Source: an uncultured Clostridium sp.
GTDB lineage: Bacteria > Bacillota > Clostridia > Clostridiales > Clostridiaceae
Assembly (NCBI GenBank): GCA_934746015.1
Contig: CAKVEW010000023.1
Location: 1 to 51,043 of the forward strand
DNA: 51,043 nt
Reading direction: 5' to 3'
Position 1 is the first letter of the stretch; each line of letters begins with the position of its first letter. Both the position numbers and the translations under genes were made by a program. Shown here in pieces: positions 7,893-16,841 of this stretch. Below the pieces are notes generated by a model that was not told the DNA's origin, ran no database searches, and saw nothing but the letters and a program-made list of their open reading frames with translations.

Positions 7893-10181
7893 ATGAAGGA
7901 TAAAATTATTATTAAGGATTCAGTTAGAGGGATTATTGAATATGTTTTAAAGCAAGGAAGTATAGATGATAGATATACAGGAAGTACACGTGCTTTAGAA
8001 GGAACGTTAGCACATCAAAAGCTTCAAAGTAGCAATGAAAAAATATATAGTAATTACAAAAAAGAAGTTAAGTTACAAGAAGAATTTGAAATAGATAATG
8101 TGACATTAATAGTGGATGGAAGAGCGGACGGAATTATAATTGAGGATAAAGACGTTTATATAGAAGAAATAAAATCTACAATGAAATCACTTATATTAAT
8201 AGATGAAGATTACAATGAGTTGCACTGGGCACAAGCTAAGTTTTATGCTTACATATATTCTAAACAAAATGAATTAAAACATATAAAAATAAAATTAAGC
8301 TATTTCAATTTAGAGACAGAAGAAGTAAAAAGCTTTGATAAAGATTTTACTATAGAAGCTTTAGAAAGATTTGTTTTTGAAATTATTAATGAATATAAAA
8401 AATGGGTTTTATTAAAATCTGAATTACTTAAAGAGCGAAATGAAAGTATAAAGTCTTTAAAATTTCCCTTTGAGAATTATAGAAAGGGACAAAAGGAGTT
8501 AGCTATAGCTTGTTTTAATACAATAAAAGAAAAGGCTGTTTTATTTGCACAAGCGCCAACTGGTATAGGAAAGACTATATCTACTATTTTTCCAGCAGTA
8601 AAATCCTTAGGAGAAGATAGGGGGAATAGGATAGTTTATTTAACAGCTAAGACGATAACTAGGACAGTGGCAGAAGAATCTGTTAATAAACTAAAAGCCA
8701 ATTCCTTAAAATGTAAAAGCATAACTTTAACTGCAAAAGAAAAAATTTGTTTTAAGGAAAAGACAGTATGTAATCCAGAAAATTGTGAGTATGCATTAAA
8801 TTATTATGATAAAGTAAATGATGCTATTTTTAACATACTTAAAGAAGAAGATACATTTACTAGAGAGAAAATAGATAAATATGCTAGAAGAGAAAAGTTA
8901 TGCCCTTTTGAACTATCTTTAGATTTAAGTATTTGGTGTGACTTAATTATTTGTGATTATAACTATGCTTTTGATCCAAGAGCAAGATTAAAAAGATTTT
9001 TTGAAGAAGATGTGAATAATAACATATTACTTGTGGATGAGGGGCACAATCTTGTGGATAGATCTAGAAGTATGTTTAGTGCAGAAATATATAAAGATAA
9101 AATATTAAAGGCAAGTAAAGTTATTAAGGGAAAAGCACCTAATTTGTTTAAGGCTTTAAATGCTATAAATAAATATTTAATAGAAATTAGAAAAGAAGTT
9201 CAAGAAGCAGAAGTAAATAGTTTGTACAAAAATGAAGAATATAAAGATTTATATAAACTATTTAGAATTTTTATGAAGGAATGTGATGAATATTTAATAA
9301 AGTCAGTTAATACAGAAGGATATGATGAAATAAAAGACCTTTATTTCGAAATCAGAGCATTTATATCAATATCCGAACTCTATAGTAAGGAATATGTAAC
9401 TTTAGTAGAAGTAAATAAAAATGATGTAAAAGTAAAATTATTTTGTGTTAACCCTTCTAAAAATTTATCTAAAATAGTTCAGAAAAGTTATTCAACTATA
9501 ATCTTTTCTGCAACATTAACACCAATTAATTATTATATTGACTTACTTGGAGGAGATGATAAAAGTTATAGAATGAAGTTGCCATCTCCTTTTAAAAAGG
9601 AAAATTTGAAAGTATATAGTAATCCCTTAAATATGAGGTTTAGGCAAAGAGAAAATAACATAGATAATGTTTGTAAATTAATTCATAATTTCAAGGAAGA
9701 AGAAATAGGAAATTATATGGCCTTTTTACCATCATATCAATATTTAAATAAGATATTTGAAAGATATAAAGAGTTATATGGTGAGGAAAATATAATTTGC
9801 CAAGGGGAAGTACTAACAGAAGAAGAAAGAGAAGAATTTTTAAATAGTTTTAAAAATGATTCTAATATATTAGCTTTTTGTGTTATAGGTGGAGTATTTT
9901 CAGAAGGAATAGATTTGCCTGGTAAAAGATTAATAGGAAGTATAATAGTAGGAGTTGGATTTCCTAAGATATCTAATGAAGGTGATATAATTAGAGATTA
10001 TTATGAAGAAAAAGGATTTGATTATGCATATATTTATCCAGGAATAAATAAGATTATGCAAGCGGTTGGAAGAGTTATAAGAACGGAAACTGATAAGGGT
10101 AGAATATTACTTATTGATGATAGATATTATACATTAAAATATAGAAGCTTGCTTCCAAGAGAATGGGAATTAATAGATTAA
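7893..10181 (+). CDS. Cas4/RecB-like nuclease fused to an XPD/DinG-type iron-sulfur helicase
   Basis: A 762-residue fusion. Residues 30-125 match a PD-(D/E)XK nuclease of the RecB/Cas4 kind: His41, Asp75/Asp79 (VDGRADG), Glu92-Ile-Lys94 and the QxxxY motif Gln114-Tyr118. Residues 195-760 are a superfamily 2 helicase: Walker A APTGIGKT (221-228), four cysteines 286, 293, 298 and 337 that fit a 4Fe-4S domain, DEGH (382-385), SATL, and the C-terminal QAVGRVIR. XPD/DinG helicases unwind DNA 5'-3', so the protein probably processes forked or damaged DNA (inference). It is followed 12 bp later by the cyclase-family gene. The SD AGGAAG is modest. Confidence 0.87.
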   Translation: MKDKIIIKDSVRGIIEYVLKQGSIDDRYTGSTRALEGTLAHQKLQSSNEKIYSNYKKEVKLQEEFEIDNVTLIVDGRADGIIIEDKDVYIEEIKSTMKSLILIDEDYNELHWAQAKFYAYIYSKQNELKHIKIKLSYFNLETEEVKSFDKDFTIEALERFVFEIINEYKKWVLLKSELLKERNESIKSLKFPFENYRKGQKELAIACFNTIKEKAVLFAQAPTGIGKTISTIFPAVKSLGEDRGNRIVYLTAKTITRTVAEESVNKLKANSLKCKSITLTAKEKICFKEKTVCNPENCEYALNYYDKVNDAIFNILKEEDTFTREKIDKYARREKLCPFELSLDLSIWCDLIICDYNYAFDPRARLKRFFEEDVNNNILLVDEGHNLVDRSRSMFSAEIYKDKILKASKVIKGKAPNLFKALNAINKYLIEIRKEVQEAEVNSLYKNEEYKDLYKLFRIFMKECDEYLIKSVNTEGYDEIKDLYFEIRAFISISELYSKEYVTLVEVNKNDVKVKLFCVNPSKNLSKIVQKSYSTIIFSATLTPINYYIDLLGGDDKSYRMKLPSPFKKENLKVYSNPLNMRFRQRENNIDNVCKLIHNFKEEEIGNYMAFLPSYQYLNKIFERYKELYGEENIICQGEVLTEEEREEFLNSFKNDSNILAFCVIGGVFSEGIDLPGKRLIGSIIVGVGFPKISNEGDIIRDYYEEKGFDYAYIYPGINKIMQAVGRVIRTETDKGRILLIDDRYYTLKYRSLLPREWELID

Positions 10182-10193
10182 AGGAGAATTTTT

Positions 10194-10871
10194 ATGAAGG
10201 TTATTGATTTAAGTCATACAATAAATGGTAATATGAGTACTTATACAAAGGATGAGAAATTTGAAGCATATGATATAGCATCTATAGAGAAAGATGGATA
10301 TAATGAAAAACTACTAAAATTATGTACTCATACAGGGACACATATAGATGCTCCTAGTCATATGATTAACAAGGGAAAGACAATAGATGAATTTAGCATA
10401 AATGATTTTATTGGAATTGCCATTATTATAGATGTATCAAATTTGAAAAATGTAGATATAGAAGATTTAATTAAGTATAAGGAAAAAATTAATAATTGTG
10501 ACTTTGTTATATTAAAAACTGGTTGGGATAAGTACTGGGGAAGTAGTAATTATTTAAAGGGATTTCCAACATTAACAGAAAGGGCAGCAAAATGGCTATG
10601 TAGCTTTAATATTAGAGGAATAGGAACTGATACTATATCTATTGATTCATTTGATAGTATTGATTTTGAAGTTCATAATACTATATTATCTAGGGGGATA
10701 ATAATTATTGAGAATATAACTAATTTGGATGAGGTAAGAGAAGAAGAATTTACTTTAGTAGCCACTCCATTAAAAATAGAAAATGGAGATGCCTCGCCTA
10801 TAAGAGCAATTGCAATAACAGATGGAACTGAGGAAATTAATCTAAATAAGAAGATGAAATTATTGACGTAA
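10194..10871 (+). CDS. Cyclase-family metal hydrolase (kynurenine formamidase-like)
   Basis: A 225-residue member of the cyclase/kynurenine formamidase family (PF04199). The signature HTGTHIDAPSHM supplies the Zn or Mn ligands. Relatives hydrolyse N-formylkynurenine, isatin or other cyclic amides; no tryptophan-degradation gene lies nearby, so the substrate is open. The AAAGGAG SD is 12 bp after the helicase stop, so the two are probably co-transcribed. Confidence 0.85.
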   Translation: MKVIDLSHTINGNMSTYTKDEKFEAYDIASIEKDGYNEKLLKLCTHTGTHIDAPSHMINKGKTIDEFSINDFIGIAIIIDVSNLKNVDIEDLIKYKEKINNCDFVILKTGWDKYWGSSNYLKGFPTLTERAAKWLCSFNIRGIGTDTISIDSFDSIDFEVHNTILSRGIIIIENITNLDEVREEEFTLVATPLKIENGDASPIRAIAITDGTEEINLNKKMKLLT

Positions 10872-10902
10872 TTTGAAATAATTCATGAAAGATATATTTA
10901 TA

Positions 10903-10930
10903 AAGAAACTCCTTTTGGAGTTTCTTCTTC
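10903..10930. terminator. Bidirectional terminator
   Basis: AAGAAACTCC / GGAGTTTCTT with a TTTT loop, between convergent genes. Confidence 0.85.
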
Positions 10931-10931
10931 A

Positions 10932-11810
10932 TTATTTAATAAATAATTTATATTCAGCATTAAATTCATTATCAATAGATAATTTCTCTATTCCTTCCTT
11001 ATCTTTTAATTCCCCAGTAAAGTTAGCATAATCTGCATGACCATACCAAGGCTCAATACATATAAAAGGTGCACCAGTAGGCTTAGTCCATAGAGCTAAA
11101 TAAGGGAAACCAGTGAAGTCCATTGTTAATTCTTTATTGTTTTTATTAGATTTTAGAGTAATTAAATTAGACTTTAAATTACTGAAAACTAAAGCATCGT
11201 ATTTAAATAATTCTAGATTCAAATTAATTAGATTAGAATTATTAAAGAATTCCTTAGTTTTACCAGTAAAGTAGCCTTTATCAGTATCTAATTCCATAAT
11301 ACTAACATTTTCTTTTTTATTAAATTCAAAATAGTAATCTTCAAATTTTTCTCCTTCTAATAAAGGACACATAAATGCTGGATGACCACCTATAGAAAAA
11401 TAAATTTCTTTATCATCAAGATTCTTAACATTATATCCAACCTTTACACCGTTTTCTAATAGTTCATAAGTAAGTCTTAGAGAAAACTTATAAGGATAAA
11501 TCTTCAAAGTATCTTCAGACCATAAAAGTTCAAATACAATATGAGTATCATCCTTTTCTATCATCTTAAATTCTCTTGTTCTAGCAAGTCCATGCTGAGG
11601 AAGTTCGTATTCATTTCCTTCAGATCTATATTTATTATTTAAAACTTTACCTACGATTGGAAATAATATAGGAGAGTGATATTTCCAATATTTTTCATCA
11701 CCATTCCATAAGTATTCAGTATTATCTTTTTTAAAAATTAAGTTATTAAGCTCACCACCAAAAGTATCTGCTGATATTTTTATATTTTTATTTTCTAATA
11801 TAAATTTCAT
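10932..11810 (-). CDS. Aldose 1-epimerase family protein (LacX-like)
   Basis: A 292-residue galactose-mutarotase-fold protein. Conserved segments are PQHGLARTREF, GGHPAF, and CIEPWYGHADY near the C-terminus, as in LacX-type epimerases, which interconvert anomers of sugars or sugar phosphates. The frame stays open upstream, but I take ATG 11810 since TAGGAGGA lies 5 nt before it and the family begins with this strand; the extra upstream residues are low-complexity. It is a single gene, divergent from the YihY gene. Confidence 0.85.
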   Translation of the reverse strand: MKFILENKNIKISADTFGGELNNLIFKKDNTEYLWNGDEKYWKYHSPILFPIVGKVLNNKYRSEGNEYELPQHGLARTREFKMIEKDDTHIVFELLWSEDTLKIYPYKFSLRLTYELLENGVKVGYNVKNLDDKEIYFSIGGHPAFMCPLLEGEKFEDYYFEFNKKENVSIMELDTDKGYFTGKTKEFFNNSNLINLNLELFKYDALVFSNLKSNLITLKSNKNNKELTMDFTGFPYLALWTKPTGAPFICIEPWYGHADYANFTGELKDKEGIEKLSIDNEFNAEYKLFIK

Positions 11811-11960
11811 AAAAATCCTCCTAAAATTGTAAAAATATATATAAATTATACTATAATAGGTGATTTTTATAAAGAAATAACTTATTGTACTTATAAATTC
11901 CAAGATAATGTAGTATTATATATAAATATACTAAATAATAATTATTAATGTGGTGATTAA

Positions 11961-12797
11961 ATGGGAAGGGAAAATGAAAATAAAAAATCGTTTCTAGATG
12001 GAATAGTATATTTTATTGTAAAAATAAAAGGTGATGATATTTTTGCCTTAGGTGCACAGCTAGCATATTATTTAATGTTATCATTTTTCCCCTTATTAAT
12101 ATTTTTAATGACTGTAATTGGATTCATTAAATTAGACTCTGCAGATATATTAGATGGGCTAAGAACTATTTTACCTAATAATGTTTTTATGTTAGTAGAT
12201 TTAACAGTAGTAGAGATAATAAATACTCAATATGTAGGATTATTAGGGGCATCTATTGCCATTACTGTTTGGTCAGCTTCATCAGGCTTTAGAGCTGTTA
12301 TTAAGGGATTAAATAAGGCATATAATATTAAAGATACTAGGTCTTTTATTAAAAGATCCTTTATAGCTATTATTTTCACCTTGGCATTAGTGCTAGTTAT
12401 AGTGTTAACATTAGCAATGTTAGTATTTGGAGAACTCATTGGAAAATATATTTTAGCAATATTTCCATTTGAGGATTTCATAACTAAGTTATGGAATATT
12501 AGTAGATATATAATAGTTGTACTAGTTATGATAATGGTATTTGCTAGTATTTATAGATATGCTCCAGCTAAAAAGATTCCATGGAAAGAGGCGTATCCAG
12601 GGGCAATAGTAAGTACCTTTGGTTGGATAATAGTATCATTAGGATTTTCATATTATATTAATAATATAGCTAATTATTCAAGGTTATATGGAAGTATAGG
12701 GGCAGTATTTGTACTTATGACTTGGTTATATATTACATCTATAATATTAATTGTTGGTGCAGAATTTAATTCTGTTTTAAATGTAACAAGGGAATAA
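11961..12797 (+). CDS. YihY/BrkB-family membrane protein
   Basis: A 278-residue integral membrane protein with about six helices. The family motifs AAQLAYYLMLSFFPLLIFL (written here as AQLAYYLMLSFFPLLI) and AVFVLMTWLYITSIILIVGAEFN-type end are seen. Once called RNase BN in error, the family is now regarded as transporter-like with unknown substrate. The GGTGATT SD is followed by ATG. A strong terminator follows. Confidence 0.88.
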   Translation: MGRENENKKSFLDGIVYFIVKIKGDDIFALGAQLAYYLMLSFFPLLIFLMTVIGFIKLDSADILDGLRTILPNNVFMLVDLTVVEIINTQYVGLLGASIAITVWSASSGFRAVIKGLNKAYNIKDTRSFIKRSFIAIIFTLALVLVIVLTLAMLVFGELIGKYILAIFPFEDFITKLWNISRYIIVVLVMIMVFASIYRYAPAKKIPWKEAYPGAIVSTFGWIIVSLGFSYYINNIANYSRLYGSIGAVFVLMTWLYITSIILIVGAEFNSVLNVTRE

Positions 12798-12803
12798 TTA
12801 TTG

Positions 12804-12847
12804 AAGCATATGATTTATTTTTATAGAGAATAAATCATATGCTTTTT
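12804..12847 (+). terminator. Terminator after the YihY-family gene
   Basis: A perfect 16-bp stem, AAGCATATGATTTATT with its complement, and a 9-nt loop, followed by T6. Confidence 0.92.
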
Positions 12848-12872
12848 TATAGTAAGCAATAAACTCTATAAA

Positions 12873-12924
12873 TCCTGAATAGAAAAAATTTAAGTGGATA
12901 TAATCAAAGAAGAAATATTCAGGA
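12873..12924 (+). promoter_or_regulatory. Inverted repeat around the ssb promoter and SD
   Basis: TCCTGAATA (12873-12881) and its perfect complement TATTCAGGA (12916-12924) flank a -10-like TATAAT at 12899-12904. The second arm overlaps the ssb SD AGGAGG. It may act as an operator, or as an SD-covering hairpin if transcription starts upstream. Function is inferred. Confidence 0.4.
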
Positions 12925-12933
12925 GGTGTAAAA

Positions 12934-13311
12934 ATGAATAAAATTGTATTACTAGGTAAATTAATAAGAGACCCTGAACTTAGAACCTTAGAAGAAGGCA
13001 ATAAAGTATTTACAAGGTTTATTATTGCAGTAGATAGAAACTTCAAGGCTCAAGATGGAACAAGAAAATCAGATTTAATTCCAGTTACTTTTTGGGGCAG
13101 AAAAGCAGAAGTTGTATGCCAGTATTTAAAAAAAGGAAGCTATATAAGTTTGAGTGGTAGATTAAGAACGGGGAGCTATGAAGACAAAGATGGAAATAAA
13201 AAATATATTGCAGAAGTTGTAGCAGAAGATTTTAAATTTGTTGGTAATAGAAGAAATGAAAAGGAAAATAATCCATCAGATGATAATTTTAATGAATTAG
13301 CAAGCAACTAA
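12934..13311 (+). CDS. ssb: Single-stranded DNA-binding protein paralogue without acidic tip
   Basis: A 125-residue SSB with a full OB fold (1-105): MNKIVLLGKLIRDPELR, VTFWGRKAEVV and GRLRTGSYEDKDGNKKY. The C-terminal tail is only about 20 residues and ends DDNFNELASN rather than the usual acidic tip (DDDLPF-like) that recruits repair and replication proteins. It is therefore probably a secondary SSB, not the replication-linked rpsF-ssb-rpsR copy. A strong CAGGAGGTG precedes ATG. Confidence 0.9.
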   Translation: MNKIVLLGKLIRDPELRTLEEGNKVFTRFIIAVDRNFKAQDGTRKSDLIPVTFWGRKAEVVCQYLKKGSYISLSGRLRTGSYEDKDGNKKYIAEVVAEDFKFVGNRRNEKENNPSDDNFNELASN

Positions 13312-13329
13312 AGAATTAAGAGAAATAAC

Positions 13330-13410
13330 AAGGAGCTGTGGTGAAGTACATACAAAAATATTAGATATTATTTCTAACATTTTGCATGCAGATAATCGCC
13401 ACAGCTCCTT
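13330..13410. other. 81-nt stem with large loop between ssb and the flavodiiron gene
   Basis: AAGGAGCTGTGG (13330-13341) pairs perfectly with CCACAGCTCCTT (13399-13410), a 12-bp G+C-rich stem enclosing 57 nt. The loop holds a smaller hairpin, TTAGA/TCTAA, and the palindrome TGCATGCA. It lies between convergent genes and lacks a long T-run, so it is not a textbook terminator, though it could act as one or protect 3' ends. Confidence 0.5.
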
Positions 13411-13419
13411 ATTAATTAT

Positions 13420-16065
13420 CTAAATAGCACCTTTACTTAAAACAGTAGATTTATTTTCTCCATTTTTGATTCCTTCCATAATCTTAACAGAAGTTGAAAC
13501 ATCTCCAATTAAAATGCCACCAACTAACTTGTTGTTTTGGAAGAATAATTTAGAATATCTATTATTTGCTTCATCTATATATCCAACCTTTTCTAATGTT
13601 GGCTCATCAAAATTAACAGTTCCTGCAGAGAATACTTGAGCGTTCATTGCTTGGAATATTGTTGATGAAACGAATTTTTCGAATTTAACCTTATCTCCAG
13701 TTGCATTTGCACCAGCTACTTTACCCATTTCTATAGCTGCAGGCCAGTTTCCATAGTATACTCCATCATATTCAGCAATATCTCCACATGCATAAATATC
13801 ATTGATATTTGTTTGCATGTATTCATTAACGATAACACCTCTATTACATTTAATACCAGAAGGTTGTGCTAAGAATATATTAGATCTAACTCCAACTGAG
13901 AATATAACTACATCAGCATCTATAACTTCTCCACTCTTTAGTTGTATTGACTTAACACCATTTTCATCAGCGTTTATAAAATCAACAGCAGTTCCTAAAA
14001 GAACTTCAACTGGAGTTTTCTTAACTAAGCTTTCAAATAGTTTAGAGCCATCTTTATCTAACTGACGAGGTAGCATTCTATCGGCTAACTCAATAACGGT
14101 AACATTAATATCACGTTTTTGAACTTCCCAAGCAGCTTCTAAGCCTAATAATCCACCACCGATTATTGCTACATTTTTAGCTTCATGTAAATCTTCTTTA
14201 AGTGCATTAACATCTGCAATCTTTTTAATAGTGTGGATGCCTTTTACGGTATTGTAAGTCCAAGAATTAATTTCAACTTCTGAATCATTTAATTTTACCT
14301 TAGTAGGTGGAACAAAGTTATAACTACCATTAGCTAAAATTAATTTATCATAGCGAACTCCTTGTTTATTATCTAATCTTACAAGTTTATTTTCTCTATC
14401 AATACTATCAACATTAACACCAAGAATCTCTATAATGTTATTTTCTTTGTACCAGTTAGTTTTAGCAAGATAGAATGAATCATCAATTTCTTCAGTAATT
14501 AAGTCAGATAATTGAGTTCTTACATATGAGTGAACTGGTTCATTTGAAATTAATTTAATTATAGCACTTTCATTTCTTTCTTTAATAGCATTAGCAGCGT
14601 AGAATCCAGCCGCACCATTACCAATAATAACATAAGTTTCTTCTTTATCTATCTTATAAGTTGATACTTCTCTTTGAACTTCTATAAATGCATCACTTCC
14701 AGCACCGCATACAGGGCAGTATTCAGGAACTGTTTCAGATTCGATTATTTCTCCACAAATTACACATTTCCAAAGTTTTAATCCACCTTTTGATTCTGAT
14801 GGCACATTAGTAACGTTATTTTCAGTATCTGTGTTTTCATCTTGAACTGGAAGTTCTTTTTCTCCAAGTAAAACTTTTCCGAAGTCTAATCCAAATTCAA
14901 AAGTTTCATTTAATTCTTCATCTGATGGCTTGAAGTTAATTTTAAGACTTGGGTAAAGTCTCATATTTAATTCTTTCATTCTAGTTTCCATTCTAGGCAC
15001 AGCTTCACCACTCCAACCATAAGAGCCAAAGGCTGCAGCTAATTTACCACCATGAATTACAGGATTTAATTTTGAAAGAATATCACGAATTGGTTCAAGT
15101 AATTCTCCAACTATAGTAGGGGAACCGCATAAGAATCCATCAGATTCACTAATGCTAGCAACTATATCGCTTAATTCATGTTCAATAGCATTAAATAATC
15201 TAACTTCTATATTTCCAGCAGCTTCTATACCCTCTGCAATTTTTTTTGCTAGAGAAGCTGTATATCCATAAGCTGAAACGTAAGGTATAGTTACAATCTT
15301 CTTTTCATCTGCAGATGGAATTCTTGGGGTACTCCAAGTTCTATAATATTCTACAATTTCCATTGGGTTTTCTACTAATACAGGACCATGTCCTGGTAAA
15401 ATCATATCTATTTTCAAGTTTTCTATTTTTTTTATAGCTTTTAATACATATGGTTTAAATGGTCCAAAAATACAATCGAAGTAGTATTTTAATGCTTCCA
15501 TATAATTTTCTTTATTTTCAACATTACTGTTTATTACTGCTTCAGATGAATAGTGAGATCCAAATGAATCACAAGTAATTAAAACTTCATCTTCTGGGAT
15601 GTAAGTATAAATTGAATCTGGCCAATGTAGGAACGGAGCAGATATAAATTGTAATGTTTTATTACCTAGGGCTATAGTATCTCCATCTCCAACTACAATT
15701 GATTCGAAATCCCTATTAGCAATTTCCTTCATAAACTTTATAGCAGGAGCAGATCCTACTACTTTAGCATTTGGTGAAATTTCTAACAATTTCGCAACTG
15801 ATCCAGCATGATCTGGTTCTGTATGATCGACTACTATGTAATCAATTTTAGTAATATCAACATCTAAATCTTTAAGTCTTTCAATATATTGATCAAAAAA
15901 TTCAGCCTTTACTGTTTCAAAAACAGCCACTTTTTCGCTTCCTTTTACTACATATGAGTTATAGCTTGTTCCATAAGGTGTGTACATAATAATATCAAAA
16001 ACTCTTAAGTTTGGGTCTAAGGCTCCAACCCAGTGTATGTCTTTCTTTAACTCTAATGATTTCAA
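13420..16065 (-). CDS. Flavodiiron protein fused to rubredoxin and NADH:rubredoxin oxidoreductase
   Basis: An 881-residue cytosolic enzyme predicted to reduce O2 to water (or NO to N2O) with NADH in one chain. Domains: diiron metallo-lactamase-like (1-250) with ligands His81, Glu83, Asp85, His86, His147, Asp166 and His226 all present; flavodoxin/FMN (about 255-400); a linker; a short rubredoxin with CVIC and CPVC (about 432-462); and an FAD/NADH rubredoxin reductase (470-881) with GNGAAG, GGGLLGLEAAWEV and CGDIAEYDG. Related fusions are known in clostridia and Trichomonas. An AAGGAAGG SD and a promoter at 16118-16146 lie upstream. Confidence 0.95.
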   Translation of the reverse strand: MKSLELKKDIHWVGALDPNLRVFDIIMYTPYGTSYNSYVVKGSEKVAVFETVKAEFFDQYIERLKDLDVDITKIDYIVVDHTEPDHAGSVAKLLEISPNAKVVGSAPAIKFMKEIANRDFESIVVGDGDTIALGNKTLQFISAPFLHWPDSIYTYIPEDEVLITCDSFGSHYSSEAVINSNVENKENYMEALKYYFDCIFGPFKPYVLKAIKKIENLKIDMILPGHGPVLVENPMEIVEYYRTWSTPRIPSADEKKIVTIPYVSAYGYTASLAKKIAEGIEAAGNIEVRLFNAIEHELSDIVASISESDGFLCGSPTIVGELLEPIRDILSKLNPVIHGGKLAAAFGSYGWSGEAVPRMETRMKELNMRLYPSLKINFKPSDEELNETFEFGLDFGKVLLGEKELPVQDENTDTENNVTNVPSESKGGLKLWKCVICGEIIESETVPEYCPVCGAGSDAFIEVQREVSTYKIDKEETYVIIGNGAAGFYAANAIKERNESAIIKLISNEPVHSYVRTQLSDLITEEIDDSFYLAKTNWYKENNIIEILGVNVDSIDRENKLVRLDNKQGVRYDKLILANGSYNFVPPTKVKLNDSEVEINSWTYNTVKGIHTIKKIADVNALKEDLHEAKNVAIIGGGLLGLEAAWEVQKRDINVTVIELADRMLPRQLDKDGSKLFESLVKKTPVEVLLGTAVDFINADENGVKSIQLKSGEVIDADVVIFSVGVRSNIFLAQPSGIKCNRGVIVNEYMQTNINDIYACGDIAEYDGVYYGNWPAAIEMGKVAGANATGDKVKFEKFVSSTIFQAMNAQVFSAGTVNFDEPTLEKVGYIDEANNRYSKLFFQNNKLVGGILIGDVSTSVKIMEGIKNGENKSTVLSKGAI

Positions 16066-16117
16066 ATTAACACCTTCCTTTAAATAAATATTAATTAATA
16101 ACTATTATTATAAAATT

Positions 16118-16146
16118 ATTATATGTCTAATTATTAACAATATCAA
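16118..16146 (-). promoter_or_regulatory. Promoter of the flavodiiron gene, with a Rex-like half site
   Basis: The minus strand reads TTGATA (16141-16146), 17 bp, TATAAT (16118-16123). The spacer reads TTGTTAA-TAAT-TAGACA, one good and one poor half of the redox regulator Rex palindrome (TTGTTAA-N4-TTAACAA). The promoter call is good; the Rex idea is weak. Confidence 0.6.
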
Positions 16147-16438
16147 CAGAAAATTATTTTATTTTTATTAAATTTCCATTTAATATTCAATTTTATATTA
16201 TAAAATATGCATGTAATATCAAAAAAATATTACACAAAAAAATACAAAAAAATTTAATATATTTTATAACTTTTAAATTTATATAGAAGAATATGTTAAA
16301 ATTTATTATTTCTATTCAATATATTTACAATTTCAAGATATATTTATATATATATTAAAAAAAATCTTAAAAAATTTTTTGGAAAGTTGAATTTTGTTGA
16401 AATATCGAGAAATATTTTGTGCAAGTTACAAGCATGGT

Positions 16439-16466
16439 TTGACAATGTTTTAAGAAAAACTATGAT
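16439..16466 (+). promoter_or_regulatory. Promoter of the DUF6514-acpS-nnr region
   Basis: TTGACA (16439-16444), 16 bp, TATGAT (16461-16466), about 58 bp before the DUF6514 start. Confidence 0.6.
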
Positions 16467-16523
16467 AATGTAATATTGTGGTAGGAAAGAAATAAATAAA
16501 TCTTAATGGGAGTGGATAATTGT

Positions 16524-16829
16524 ATGTATATTGTTGATACCCTATATAGTAGTTGTAAGAATGAAAATAAAGAAAGTCAATATTTTTTTAGAATGACAAA
16601 AAGGGAATTTATTTTTGGACAAGCTTTTGGAATAGAGATTGAAAGACAAGATTTAATAGAAGGTGAAGTTATTAGAATCGAAAGGGATTCAATAAAGAAA
16701 ATTTCTAACAAAGAAGAAAAGGTTAAAAAACTTTTAGATTTAGTTTATAAGTATCAAGTATCACCTGTGCACCTTGTTGACATATTAGGGGAATATGTTG
16801 ACCAATATGTTTCTGATTTTAATATATAA
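16524..16829 (+). CDS. DUF6514-like conserved clostridial protein
   Basis: A 101-residue soluble protein with the pattern YGIEIERQD-x-IEGE-x-IERDSIKxIS and, near the end, SPVHLVDILGEYVDQYV. I recall this pattern from small Clostridium proteins grouped as DUF6514; function unknown. Although the frame opens at 16506, GGGAGTGG (16508-16515) is an SD for ATG 16524 and would lie inside the longer version. acpS follows in the same direction without a terminator. Confidence 0.7.
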   Translation: MYIVDTLYSSCKNENKESQYFFRMTKREFIFGQAFGIEIERQDLIEGEVIRIERDSIKKISNKEEKVKKLLDLVYKYQVSPVHLVDILGEYVDQYVSDFNI

Positions 16830-16841
16830 TTTATGGAAAAT

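Larger units (their letters stand above)
16066..16523. other. Long A/T-rich intergenic region between divergent genes
   Basis: About 460 bp. The left end holds the flavodiiron promoter and the right end the DUF6514 promoter. The middle (about 16150-16430) is nearly all A and T, and I see no ORF with an SD and no clear RNA hairpin in it. Confidence 0.55.

Noticed and set aside
10932..11903. Longer start for the aldose epimerase
   Set aside because: The extra 31 residues are low-complexity, have no SD, and a strong SD precedes ATG 11810.
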